A stretch of 17,879 nt of DNA from positions 601 through 18,479 of the forward strand of contig PLXU01000033.1 in assembly GCA_003151555.1 (NCBI GenBank). Direction: 5' to 3'. Shown here piece by piece: positions 5,550 to 14,117 of the stretch (position 1 is the first letter of the stretch; each line of letters begins with the position of its first letter). The DNA is from Acidimicrobiaceae bacterium (lineage in GTDB: Bacteria; Actinomycetota; Acidimicrobiia; Acidimicrobiales; RAAP-2). The position numbers were made by a program, and so were the translations under genes. The notes beneath the pieces are model-generated. The model was given only the letters and a program-made list of their open reading frames with translations, did no database searches and was not told the origin of the DNA.

Positions 5550-8354
5550 GTGATACTGGATTTCGTGACGCGAGAGGCACAGGTACCGCAGCCTCAGGGT
5601 AAAGACGATGCTGGGTCGACGACGAATGTATTGGCCCTCAGTGTGCCTGACGCACTCGCTGCGCTGAGCACCTCGAGCGGCGGTCTCGATGCGGATGAAT
5701 CGGCACAAAGACTCTTGATTGACGGATTGAACGCATTCCCTTCGCCGAAGCAGAACTCGTTGGTTCTCGAGTTTGCCGCACAATTCGCCAACATGTTCGC
5801 AATACTGTTGTTAGTCGCATCTGGTCTCACGTTTGCGACGTATTTGCTCACCTCACCTCGCAACACCGCGAATTTGGATCTCGCTTTTGGAATTCTTGGC
5901 GTGGTCTTTCTAAATGCATTTATTGGATTCTTCCAGGAGCACGCGGCTGAACGAACGGCCCAAGCGCTTCAAGCATTGGTGCCCCATTCGGCTCGAATAC
6001 TTCGGGCCGGAGAATTAGTGGAGGTTCCAGCTGAGCAACTCGTGGTCGGTGACGTTGTGGTCATCGAGGCGGGAGACACTGTTTCTGCGGACTGTCGAGT
6101 AATTGAGGCGTTTGGACTTTTCGTCGAGATGGCGGCGCTCACGGGCGAAAGCCAGCCGCTTTCTCGCCGTCCTGAGCCAGTGAGTCCTCATTGCCAACCG
6201 CTTGAGGCGAGTAACTGCTTGTTCACGGGGACCTCTGTGACGAGCGGGACCGGGAAGGCGGTCGTGTTCGCGACTGGTCTGCGAACCGAGTTTGGTCGTA
6301 TCTATCGTCTGACGGCCGAGTTGCCCCGTGAGACGAGCCCGTTGCAACGCCAGGTGAGTCACATGGCTCGCCGGGTCGCCATCGTTGCGATCGTCGCCGG
6401 AGCGCTCTTGTTTGCCGTTCGAGTCATGACTGGCAATCCAGCATCACTGTCATTCGTCTTTGCGCTCGGGGTGATGGTGGCGTTGGTGCCTGAGGGTCTG
6501 CCAGCCACCTTGTCGGTGTCGCTCGCGATTGGCGTACGGCGCATGGCTCGGCGACACGCCCTCATAAAACGGCTTGTCGTGGTCGAGACGCTCGGTTCGA
6601 CCACGGTGATCTGCACCGATAAGACCGGGACGATCACGAATGGCGAGATGACGCTCCAACAGATATTCGAATCGGGCCGCAGTCATGCCGTGGCGGGGCT
6701 CGGCTACGCCCCCGAGGGCGAAATGGAGAAATCCGGCGGAGTGGTCAACTTGCTCAGAATCGGAGCTTTATGCTCCGACGCGCGCCTACTGGCGCCGACT
6801 GAGGACCGAGGGTGGCGGATTCTCGGTGACACTACCGAAGGCGCGATACTCGTGGCGGCGACGAAAGCGGGCGTCAACATCGCAGGTGAATTATTGCGCG
6901 CACCCCGAGTCGGGGACTTTCCTTTTGATGCCGATCGCAAGATCATGACCACGCTGCATCAGGTCGGCGATGGTGTTCAAGCGTATGTCAAGGGATCACC
7001 CCAAGCGCTGATCGAGCGTTGCACCGAGGTGCAATGGAACGGTGAGGTGGTTCCATTAGGGCCCGAGATCCGACAACAGATCGAGAGGGCCAATGACACT
7101 ATGGCGGACGCGGCGTTACGCGTGTTGGCCATTGCCACGAAGACCGTGGCTTCGTCACAAGTCGCGCAGGAAGACGCCGAGCACGCACTCACCCTTCTCG
7201 GTCTCGTCGGCATGGTTGATCCACCTCGCGCGGAGGTGGCTGATGCAGTGAAGGATTGCCATCGGGCGGGAATTGCCATTTTCATGGTCACGGGCGATTA
7301 CGGACTCACCGCGGAAGCAATCGCTCGACTCGTTGGCATTGTGCAATCAAGCACCGTTCGGGTGGTGACCGGCTCCGACCTGGACGCAATGAATGAGGCC
7401 ACACTCGTAACGATTCTGCGTGGGAAAGATGGAGTGATCTTTGCGAGGGTGCGTCCGGAGCACAAACTTCGCATCGTGCTGGCCCTGAAGGCCCTTGGCG
7501 AAATCGTCGTCGTTACCGGCGACGGAGCGAACGATGCGCCCGCACTCAAGAGCGCCAGTGTGGGCGTGGCAATGAGCGAAGGCGGTACGGACGTCGCACG
7601 GGCCGCCGCCGAGATGCTCCTCCTCGATGACTCCTTCGCATCGATCGTGTCGTCAATCGAGATGGGCCGTGCCGTGTATCAGAACATTCGCCGCTTCCTC
7701 GTGTATCTCTTCAGCCACAACCTCGCCGAGCTGGCACCAATCCTCGTAGCCGCATTCGTCGGTTTTCCATTGGTACCCTTGTCTGCCCTTCAAGTTCTTG
7801 CCATTGACCTGGGTTCCGACGTCTTGCCGGCGTTAGCACTTGGTGCCGAAGCGCCCGAGCGCGACACGATGAACCGTCCACCGCGACCGGCCAGCGAGCA
7901 CCTGTTCTCTTCCGAGGTTGTGCGCCGATTCATCTTTCTCGGGACTATCGAGTCTCTCGGCGTGGTGTTCGCATTCTTTTGGCGTATTCACTCCGCACAC
8001 ATACCTTTCTCGGAGTTCACGGCATCAAATGCGACGTACCGTGAAGCACTTACAATGACGCAAGGCGGAATCGTGGTGAGCCAATTCTTCAATAGCTTCG
8101 CCGTACGTACTGATCGAGAGAGTGTGCTGCGGATCGGCTTCTTCTCCAATCCGCCGCTCATCGCCGCCGGCGCGTTTGGGCTGGCGTTCGTGTCCTGCGT
8201 GAGTTACGTACCGCTCCTACAAAGGGTGTTCAACACCGCTCCGTTGCGCGTTTCGGACTGGCTGCTCCTGATCAGTTTCGGGGTCATGCTGCTCGTCGCT
8301 GATGAGATTCGAAAAGCGGTACATCGTCACTTTCAAAATGCTATAGAAGGTTAA
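5550..8354 (+). CDS. P2-type cation-transporting ATPase
   Basis: This 934-residue membrane pump has the full catalytic set. The cation-ATPase N-terminal domain spans about 30-100. TGES (198-201) marks the actuator, and PEGLP (314-318) is in transmembrane helix M4. DKTGT has its phosphorylated Asp at 357. KGSPQ (481-485) is a variant of KGAPE. DPPR (557-560), TGD (581-583) and GDGAND (657-662) follow. M6 reads IDLGSDVLPALALG (752-765), closer to the Na,K-ATPase style IDLGTD than to heavy-metal pumps, and no CPx motif is present. Ca2+/Mn2+ or Na+/K+ are therefore the plausible ions; the broad family includes mycobacterial CtpF. The GTG start at 5550 lacks a clear Shine-Dalgarno; GTG 5565 is an alternative. 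The 3' end overlaps the convergent diguanylate cyclase by 14 bases. Confidence 0.92.
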   Translation: MILDFVTREAQVPQPQGKDDAGSTTNVLALSVPDALAALSTSSGGLDADESAQRLLIDGLNAFPSPKQNSLVLEFAAQFANMFAILLLVASGLTFATYLLTSPRNTANLDLAFGILGVVFLNAFIGFFQEHAAERTAQALQALVPHSARILRAGELVEVPAEQLVVGDVVVIEAGDTVSADCRVIEAFGLFVEMAALTGESQPLSRRPEPVSPHCQPLEASNCLFTGTSVTSGTGKAVVFATGLRTEFGRIYRLTAELPRETSPLQRQVSHMARRVAIVAIVAGALLFAVRVMTGNPASLSFVFALGVMVALVPEGLPATLSVSLAIGVRRMARRHALIKRLVVVETLGSTTVICTDKTGTITNGEMTLQQIFESGRSHAVAGLGYAPEGEMEKSGGVVNLLRIGALCSDARLLAPTEDRGWRILGDTTEGAILVAATKAGVNIAGELLRAPRVGDFPFDADRKIMTTLHQVGDGVQAYVKGSPQALIERCTEVQWNGEVVPLGPEIRQQIERANDTMADAALRVLAIATKTVASSQVAQEDAEHALTLLGLVGMVDPPRAEVADAVKDCHRAGIAIFMVTGDYGLTAEAIARLVGIVQSSTVRVVTGSDLDAMNEATLVTILRGKDGVIFARVRPEHKLRIVLALKALGEIVVVTGDGANDAPALKSASVGVAMSEGGTDVARAAAEMLLLDDSFASIVSSIEMGRAVYQNIRRFLVYLFSHNLAELAPILVAAFVGFPLVPLSALQVLAIDLGSDVLPALALGAEAPERDTMNRPPRPASEHLFSSEVVRRFIFLGTIESLGVVFAFFWRIHSAHIPFSEFTASNATYREALTMTQGGIVVSQFFNSFAVRTDRESVLRIGFFSNPPLIAAGAFGLAFVSCVSYVPLLQRVFNTAPLRVSDWLLLISFGVMLLVADEIRKAVHRHFQNAIEG

Positions 8355-9957
8355 CGCTCGTGCGATGGAGTGAATTCGGGCCATCATCGATTCGCTTCCA
8401 GTCCGTGATGTCAAGTACCACGATTCCTACGCCGATCACTTCGTTCTCTATGGTCACCGGATACAGATTGGTCAACCACGTACGAGTCACTCCTGGGTCG
8501 CTTGACGTCTCGCCCGACACCTCTCGATTTGCGACCGGCGAGTTGGTGTCAAGCACGAACTGATAGTTAGGTTCAAGCTGGGGCCAAAGGGTGGGGACGA
8601 CTTCTTCAACGGTTCGTCCCAGCTGGTCGCTTACTGAACCGCCGTGTATGGCAGCCAGCATTGGATTAATTCGCACTATTCGAAAATCACGATCCACAAA
8701 GCCGAGTCCGACGATGGAAGTCGATTGATACGCGTCGAGGATTGACAGGGCCTCCGCCGCCGCGCGATCGGCCGCGCGAACATGCTCTTCAACCATTTTG
8801 AGATCGGTATCGGATTCGAACGGTACGTTCCTCGTTTCACTCTTTGACGAAGTCGACGACGCCAGTGGGGCGGACCGACCTCGACCGCTCGACTTCACTT
8901 CGTACAGGCTCCGGTCAGCGTCGCGAACTAGTTGCTTCGCGTCTCGTTCCAAGGGATCAAGCGAGGCGAAGCCGATGCTCACGGTTGGGCGTTTAGGGGA
9001 AGTCAATGCTTTGCTCATTCGCAAAGCGATCACCGACGCATCAGCGAGAGACGACGCTGGCAGCACGACCGCAAATTCGTCTCCGCCAATTCTTCCAACA
9101 ACATCGAAGCTACGACTCAACTCCACCAAGGTGGATCCCACGCTCTCTAAGGCGTCGTCGCCCGCCGAATGACCATACGTGTCATTGAATGCCTTGAAGA
9201 AGTCGATGTCAATCATCAAGAGGCTCAGTGATTCATTCTGACGAAGCGCACGGTTGATTTCGACCTCCAGTCGTTCGTAGAAGGCGCCGTGATTAAGGCA
9301 GCCGGTGAGCGCATCGGTCGTCGCCATTGACGTGAGATTCGTCCTCAGGCTCATCTCGTCGTCCAGTAGGCGCACGCGCGCTGTTGAGACTCCTACCGCA
9401 ATCACCACGAGTCCTACGAGCAGCATCGCGAACATTGAGATTTCCGACGTTGATCTATTGATCACCGGTTCGTCGAGCCAGATGTAGATGAATTCACCGA
9501 GCGTTGCGATTCCGCACACGATTACCTGGCGCACTTCGAGTGCGAGGGCAGCACACACAATCGGTAAAACCAGGAAGAATAGTATTGGACTGTCCGTGCC
9601 TCGATCAAGATGGATCGACGTCGCCAAGATGATTCCAGCGGCGAGCGTCCAGCCAAACGAATAGTGACTTCGCCACCCTGTTGAGGCGTAACGTTTCGCG
9701 CGAGGAAAGGTTGAAATCAACGCGAGGATGACAACCGAGGTGAGCGTGATGAGAAAGACCCGATGCGGTCCGTGGGGCGTTAGCACGAAGTACACGAGGG
9801 CGCAGACGGCCTCTCCGATGAACACGAGGATACCGACGTGAAGGTAATGTAACCAGAAGCGCCTCGCGTATTCTTCGCCGTCGATACCAGGCGGTTTCGA
9901 AGTGACCGAGCCAGGGTCATCCCTTTTCGGGCTACGCTCTTTGAAAATTGAGCTCAT
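8341..9957 (-). CDS. Membrane-bound diguanylate cyclase with GGDEF followed by PAS
   Basis: This 538-residue protein should make cyclic di-GMP from two GTP. About six hydrophobic segments (roughly 40-60, 68-86, 106-120, 125-142, 145-165, 178-197) form a membrane sensor region I cannot name. The GGDEF domain starts at MATTDALTGCLNHGAF (211-226). It has DIDFFKAFNDTYGHSAGD and an intact GGDEF at 291-295. The inhibitory I-site RSFD (282-285) sits exactly five residues before it, so both catalysis and product inhibition are expected. A PAS domain follows at about 395-515 (IVGLGFVDRDFRIVRINPML; ends VVLDITDWKRID), which is the reverse of the common PAS-GGDEF order. ATG 9957 is preceded by GAGAGGGA eight bases away. 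It is encoded downstream of adh, but a 179-base gap with inverted repeats suggests its own promoter. Confidence 0.9.
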   Translation of the reverse strand: MSSIFKERSPKRDDPGSVTSKPPGIDGEEYARRFWLHYLHVGILVFIGEAVCALVYFVLTPHGPHRVFLITLTSVVILALISTFPRAKRYASTGWRSHYSFGWTLAAGIILATSIHLDRGTDSPILFFLVLPIVCAALALEVRQVIVCGIATLGEFIYIWLDEPVINRSTSEISMFAMLLVGLVVIAVGVSTARVRLLDDEMSLRTNLTSMATTDALTGCLNHGAFYERLEVEINRALRQNESLSLLMIDIDFFKAFNDTYGHSAGDDALESVGSTLVELSRSFDVVGRIGGDEFAVVLPASSLADASVIALRMSKALTSPKRPTVSIGFASLDPLERDAKQLVRDADRSLYEVKSSGRGRSAPLASSTSSKSETRNVPFESDTDLKMVEEHVRAADRAAAEALSILDAYQSTSIVGLGFVDRDFRIVRINPMLAAIHGGSVSDQLGRTVEEVVPTLWPQLEPNYQFVLDTNSPVANREVSGETSSDPGVTRTWLTNLYPVTIENEVIGVGIVVLDITDWKRIDDGPNSLHRTSVNLL

Positions 9958-10093
9958 TTGAATTCCCTCTCGGTTCGGAAGAGTTCCTTACGACTCATTG
10001 ATGCCTCCAGCGCGTAGCGATCGCCGCCACTTTCCACGCTCTAAATTCTGAGTTATGAGAGAAGTTTGGTCTGAGTCCGCGAGACAGAAGTAG

Positions 10094-10126
10094 GGCCAAA
10101 CGTCATCATTTGGCCGGTAACTGGCC
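10094..10126 (-). terminator. Nested inverted repeats after adh (terminator or switch)
   Basis: GGCCAAA (10094-10100) pairs with TTTGGCC (10109-10115) across an 8-base loop. The same GGCC at 10112-10115 also pairs with GGCC at 10123-10126 in GGCCGGTAACTGGCC. The two hairpins share an arm and are mutually exclusive. They lie 11 bases beyond the adh stop on its strand, so termination is the first guess. No clear U tract follows, and an operator for the downstream cyclase gene is an alternative. Confidence 0.45.
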
Positions 10127-10136
10127 GTTGTGACGG

Positions 10137-11156
10137 CTAAGTGTCGAAGGCGACTAGCACGGCGGCGCCACTGAATCTGTCGTGCGCGAGGTCCTCAAGC
10201 GCGCGGTCGGCTTCGGTGAAGTGGTACGGATGCACGGTCGAACGCATGCCAATTTTTTCCGCGATTTCAAGGAGTTCGCGGCCGTCGTGACGGGTGTTCG
10301 CAGTCACGCTGCATAACGTCCGCTCTTGAAAGAGGTGGCGTTCATAATTGAGCGTCGGCACATCGCTGAGATAGATCCCCGCGACCGCGAGCACGCCGCC
10401 TCGATCGAGCGCCGCGAGAGCGATTGGCACTATTTCGCCTACGGGCGCGAAGAGAATGGCGCCATCCAAGGGCTCAGGGGGAGGGTCACCGGTGTCGCCC
10501 ACGCTCGTTGCTCCAAGGGCGAGGGCCAATTGTCGCGACTCAGGTGAGCGGGTCATCACGTGGACGCGGGCTCCTTCGGCGATCGCGATCTGAGCGGTGA
10601 GGTGCGCCGATCCGCCGAAACCGTAGATCCCTAGACGACCTCCTTTGGGCAACTTCGTGCGACGAAGCGCGCGGAAGCCAATAATGCCCGCGCAGAGCAG
10701 GGGCGCCACGTCCACGTCATCGAAGCCTTCGGGCAGGCGGTACACGAAGTCCTCGTGCACGACGACGAACTCTGCGTACCCACCGTCGATGTCCCAACCG
10801 GTGAAGCTGGGATGAAGGCAGAGATTCTCTTGGTCCGCGAGACAGAAGCGACAGGCGCCGCAGGTGCGGGCCAACCACGCCGCGCCAACGCGCTGACCAA
10901 TGCGCACCGTTGAAGCGCCTTCGCCAAGTTCGTCGACGACGCCGACGATCTCGTGTCCGGGCACCACGAGCGCACGGCGCGGCGTGAGGTCACCTTCCGC
11001 GAGGTGCAGGTCGGTGCGACACACGCCACAAGCAACAACGCGAAGGCGCAATTGGCCGGGACCTGGAACCGGCAGCGCACGCTCAATTTGGACGAGTGGA
11101 TGCGTGTCGATTGGGCCTGGTGTTTTGACGGCCCACGCACGCATTGTCGAAGCCAT
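10137..11156 (-). CDS. Zinc-dependent alcohol dehydrogenase family protein
   Basis: This 339-residue medium-chain dehydrogenase/reductase oxidises alcohols or reduces aldehydes with NAD(P). Catalytic zinc ligands are Cys46 (ACGVCRTD), His68 in PGHE (66-69) and Cys155 (LLCAG). The structural zinc lobe CGACRFCLADQENLC gives Cys99, 102, 105 and 113. The cofactor fold has IYGFGGSAH at 177-185, which departs from a strict GxGxxG at the last position; similar variants are common in AdhP/AdhA-like bacterial enzymes. Length is normal. The ATG at 11156 follows GGAGGTGAA, a very strong ribosome binding site; Met5 is a less likely start. The gene stands alone with about 320 bases upstream. Substrate is not evident from sequence. 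Confidence 0.9.
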   Translation of the reverse strand: MASTMRAWAVKTPGPIDTHPLVQIERALPVPGPGQLRLRVVACGVCRTDLHLAEGDLTPRRALVVPGHEIVGVVDELGEGASTVRIGQRVGAAWLARTCGACRFCLADQENLCLHPSFTGWDIDGGYAEFVVVHEDFVYRLPEGFDDVDVAPLLCAGIIGFRALRRTKLPKGGRLGIYGFGGSAHLTAQIAIAEGARVHVMTRSPESRQLALALGATSVGDTGDPPPEPLDGAILFAPVGEIVPIALAALDRGGVLAVAGIYLSDVPTLNYERHLFQERTLCSVTANTRHDGRELLEIAEKIGMRSTVHPYHFTEADRALEDLAHDRFSGAAVLVAFDT

Positions 11157-11478
11157 TTCACCTCCGCTCGCGAAGAAGCAAGTAACTCAACACTCGACGA
11201 TAGATTCTTTCGGTACGCGCGACAAAGCTTTGCAAACGAAAAGTGGCTTTTGACCTGGGAAGCGTCTTTTTGGAGGCGCCATGGTGCAAAAAAGTGGCGG
11301 GTACTCCGCTCACGCTGGAAGTTGGTGAGGGTGAACTCAACGAACGACTAAATGGTGCCGGTCAATGGCCCGCGTCGGGGCGCAGCGCTGGTCGTGCTGG
11401 AGCGACTAGCGAGTCGAGATTGCGAAGCGCCCGAATGAGTTGTCTTGTAATCGGGCAAGAGTCCGGTATCGCGGCCAG
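11157..11478. other. Intergenic region: adh promoter and 3' flank of the ABC exporter
   Basis: About 320 bases without a convincing gene. Near adh, two overlapping perfect palindromes, CAAAGCTTTG (11223-11232) and TTTGCAAA (11229-11236), lie about 70 bases before the start and are operator candidates. AAAAGTGGC occurs twice in direct orientation (11239 and 11290). The first copy is part of a small AAAAG/CTTTT dyad. The second lies beside the candidate terminator listed separately. The short frames here have no ribosome binding site or family features. Confidence 0.5.
11288..11309 (-). terminator. Weak candidate terminator of the ABC exporter operon
   Basis: On the minus strand GCGG-AGTAC-CCGC forms a 4-bp GC stem and is followed, after CAC, by six T residues. 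It is about 170 bases past the permease stop, and the short stem makes it tentative. Confidence 0.3.
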
Positions 11479-13125
11479 TCACTCTCCCAGGAGGTCTCGG
11501 TGTCGCAAAAGCTCGACGCCGAGGCTCGCGGATACCAGAGCAATGGCGGCCATGACTGCATTGGCGGTCCAGGCGATGGGCGCAGCGGGCGATGCGGCCA
11601 TTTGGTGAAAGGCAGAGAGGTCAAGAATCCAGTGGTTCATATTCACTACGCTGCCCAGGATCTCGACGAGGAAGAACCACACGAACAACGTGTAGGTAGT
11701 GATGCTCACCATTCTGGGGGCAACCGCCAGGACGAGTACTCCCACTCCAACGAGAAGGAGGGCAGGGAACGTCACATTGAGTCCGGCGCTCAACAACGAT
11801 GAGAATTTGACCGTCGCGTGATCACTAATGGCGCCGACCCACGTTGAGACACCGGCCAACAATCCTCCTAGTACGAGCGCAGTGACAGCGAGCGCGATTC
11901 TTTCAATGAGCCACACGGCTCTCGAGAAAGGACGGACGAGGAGGTTTTCCAGTTGCCCGCTTGACTCTTCCATGCGTGCGGCACTGACCTGGCCCAACGC
12001 GACGAAGCTCAACGCCACGGCCATGATCAAGAGTGCCACGCTCAGGTATGCGTCCGCGCCGGAAACACCGAGGCGAGCGAAGGCCAACCGTAGGCTCGGT
12101 GAGCTAGTGATGATCTTGCCCCCCGATTTCGCGATGCCGCCGAGGAGCAGTCCGTAGGCAAAGATTGACGCGGCCCACGCCAGCAAGACAGAACGCGACA
12201 AATACGCGGCGAGGCCCAGGGGAGTCGTTGGGAGTTGGCGAATCGTTAGGACGTTCGAACGATCTGACAAGGTGCCCGCGCCTAAGTCTCGCCTCCCCGC
12301 GAGGTAAAGCGTCCCAAGAGAGAAGACAATGACGAGGGCGACAATCGGCACCAGGGCGAAAGGTCTTGGTCTCGTCAGCGGTTGCAATTCTTCGACCCAG
12401 CCCAGTGGCGTCGCCCAACGAAGCCATGCGAGACCGGCACTTGAATCGGCGACCATTCGCAGTGCGTAGCTGGCACCGAGAACGACTGACCCCAAACCTG
12501 CCGCCTGACGTCGTGACGTCGACAATTGGCCGCAGAATGCACCGACAGCGAGGAACATGAGGGCACTACTCACCACTGCCAATGCGAAGAACACGGCGCC
12601 GCCAGCGCTGATAGCGACTTTCGGGGAACGCCCGACGGCCACCGCAATGATTGACGTCAAGGCAAAGAGCGAGGTCGCGCCTGCGGCCATGCCAAGCAGA
12701 GCCTGTCGCGCCGCGCTCGTGCGCGTTACTTGACCGACGAGAAGGAGTTCCCAACGTCCGGCGTCCTCTTCTCCACGTGTCAATTTGGTACTGGTGAGGA
12801 TGCCCCACACCGCGCCGATGATCGCGAGTACCGTCAGGCACTTCCACGCCGTGAAGCCGGGTACCGTGCCGATTTGATTCGCTGGTCCAACCAGTGCGCT
12901 GATTCCGGCATTGTGACCGAATTGCTGCACCAGAAGGCGCCGTGAAGCCACCGTCTTGTAACTCGTCGCGTAGGTCAGCGCCTGGGTGGCGATATAGAGT
13001 CCAAAGACGATGCCCCAGACAGCACCGGCTCGTACCGACTTTTGTGTTGTTACGCGAGCAATTACTGAGCGTGTCGAGCGCCGCGGAAGCGCATTCGCGC
13101 GTGACATGTTACTGATCGCTGTCAT
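11479..13125 (-). CDS. ABC exporter permease, polyketide-antibiotic-transport type
   Basis: This 548-residue integral membrane protein has about a dozen hydrophobic segments arranged as two similar halves. Each half contains the pattern of a cytoplasmic loop with an acidic-rich 'GRWELLL' or 'SGQLENLLVRP' stretch (GEEDAGRWELLLVGQVTR in the first half, MEESSGQLENLLVRPFSR in the second). This tandem layout is typical of actinobacterial 'exporter of polyketide antibiotics' permeases, which work with a single ABC ATPase. The partner gene lies immediately upstream and overlaps by 17 bases. The ATG at 13125 has no clear Shine-Dalgarno. A second ATG at 13107 begins one base after the ATPase stop and could equally serve by reinitiation. 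Substrate is unknown; drugs, lipids or natural products are possible. Confidence 0.85.
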   Translation of the reverse strand: MTAISNMSRANALPRRSTRSVIARVTTQKSVRAGAVWGIVFGLYIATQALTYATSYKTVASRRLLVQQFGHNAGISALVGPANQIGTVPGFTAWKCLTVLAIIGAVWGILTSTKLTRGEEDAGRWELLLVGQVTRTSAARQALLGMAAGATSLFALTSIIAVAVGRSPKVAISAGGAVFFALAVVSSALMFLAVGAFCGQLSTSRRQAAGLGSVVLGASYALRMVADSSAGLAWLRWATPLGWVEELQPLTRPRPFALVPIVALVIVFSLGTLYLAGRRDLGAGTLSDRSNVLTIRQLPTTPLGLAAYLSRSVLLAWAASIFAYGLLLGGIAKSGGKIITSSPSLRLAFARLGVSGADAYLSVALLIMAVALSFVALGQVSAARMEESSGQLENLLVRPFSRAVWLIERIALAVTALVLGGLLAGVSTWVGAISDHATVKFSSLLSAGLNVTFPALLLVGVGVLVLAVAPRMVSITTYTLFVWFFLVEILGSVVNMNHWILDLSAFHQMAASPAAPIAWTANAVMAAIALVSASLGVELLRHRDLLGE

Positions 13126-14023
13126 TCGCTACGTCAGGCGCTGGTGCTCCGTAGTGCGACAAGAACAACTCCTCGAGCGACGGCTCTCGACTCAGCAGTT
13201 CTCGCACACCGGAATTTGCGAGCGAATTCAGTAGTGGCTCCACCGAACCGCGCACTTGACAGCGCAACGTCGAGCCTTGCACGTCAACCGACGAAACCCC
13301 AGGGATTTTTGTCACGTCTGGTACGCCCCGACTAAAGGTCACTTCCACCGTTAATGCCGAGAGATGGCGCATCTCGGCCATCGTGCCCATCTCGACGAGG
13401 CGGCCGGCGCGCAAAATGGCAATTCGGTCACAGAGAGCCTCGACTTCGCTCAAACTATGAGACGACAGCAACACGCTCTGTCCACGATCCTTCGCTTCAT
13501 GGACGCAGAGTCGAAAGGCCTGTTCCATGAGCGGGTCGAGACCACTTGTCGGTTCGTCGAGAATAAGCAAATCCGCTCGCGTCATGAGTGCGGCTACGAG
13601 TATGAGTTTCTGTCGATTGCCCTTTGAGAGCGCGCGGACGCGTTTCGTCACGTCCAAACTGAACCGATCGATCAATTCCGCCTGATAGGTCAGGTCAACC
13701 TTGCCATTGACCTGACCTAACAGGCGAAGGGTTTCGGCCACGCTCAACGTTGGCCAGAGATTGGCTTCACCCGGCACGTAGGCGAGCCGGCGGTGCGCTG
13801 CGACAGCGTCGCGCTGAGAGTCCATGCCGAAAATCTCGGCACGTCCGTGTGAAGGGATTAGTAGACCAAGCAAGAGCCGAATCAAGGTCGTTTTCCCGGC
13901 CCCGTTTGGCCCGAGGCAACCAACAATTTCTCCTTCGTTCACTTGAAGGTCCAGACCAATCAGGGCCCGCGTTGTTCCATAGCTCTTGGCTAACGCAAAC
14001 GTTTCGATGGCCGGTGTTGTCAT
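13109..14023 (-). CDS. ABC exporter ATP-binding protein
   Basis: This 304-residue cytoplasmic ATPase powers the adjacent permease. Walker A is GPNGAGKTT (38-46), the signature is LSKGNRQK (132-139, replacing canonical LSGGQ, as is common in this exporter group), Walker B is LLILDEP (152-158) with the D-loop SGLD, and the H-loop histidine is 189. The last ~95 residues form a C-terminal extension (TVEVTFSRGVPDVTKIPGV...) usual for DrrA/CcmA-type exporters. The ATG at 14023 has GAGGA about ten bases upstream and shares an ATGA with the end of a short upstream frame. It is co-transcribed with the permease, and no regulator gene is adjacent. Confidence 0.92.
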   Translation of the reverse strand: MTTPAIETFALAKSYGTTRALIGLDLQVNEGEIVGCLGPNGAGKTTLIRLLLGLLIPSHGRAEIFGMDSQRDAVAAHRRLAYVPGEANLWPTLSVAETLRLLGQVNGKVDLTYQAELIDRFSLDVTKRVRALSKGNRQKLILVAALMTRADLLILDEPTSGLDPLMEQAFRLCVHEAKDRGQSVLLSSHSLSEVEALCDRIAILRAGRLVEMGTMAEMRHLSALTVEVTFSRGVPDVTKIPGVSSVDVQGSTLRCQVRGSVEPLLNSLANSGVRELLSREPSLEELFLSHYGAPAPDVANDSDQ

Positions 14024-14112
14024 ATGGCTTTTTCCTCGTGGAGCTGCGGTGCGACGGAAGTGATAGTGGTGCGTGATGTGCCTTCGAGTAGTCCCTGCGC
14101 GTCGTCGGGCAT
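14020..14112 (-). CDS. Possible 30-residue ORF coupled to the ABC ATPase
   Basis: A short frame from ATG 14112 (MPDDAQGLLEGTSRTTI...) ends at a TGA that overlaps the ATPase ATG as ATGA, the arrangement of translationally coupled genes. The same frame stays open upstream to about 14230 without a start codon, so this could be the tail of a degraded gene. There is no Shine-Dalgarno and no family match known to me. Confidence 0.2.
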   Translation of the reverse strand: MPDDAQGLLEGTSRTTITSVAPQLHEEKAI

Positions 14113-14117
14113 TCCGA

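Noticed and set aside
5160..5783. 207-residue minus-strand frame upstream of porG
   Set aside because: It lies antisense to the ATPase N-terminus, has an irregular composition rich in Arg/Gln and shows no motif; the ATPase frame is unambiguous.
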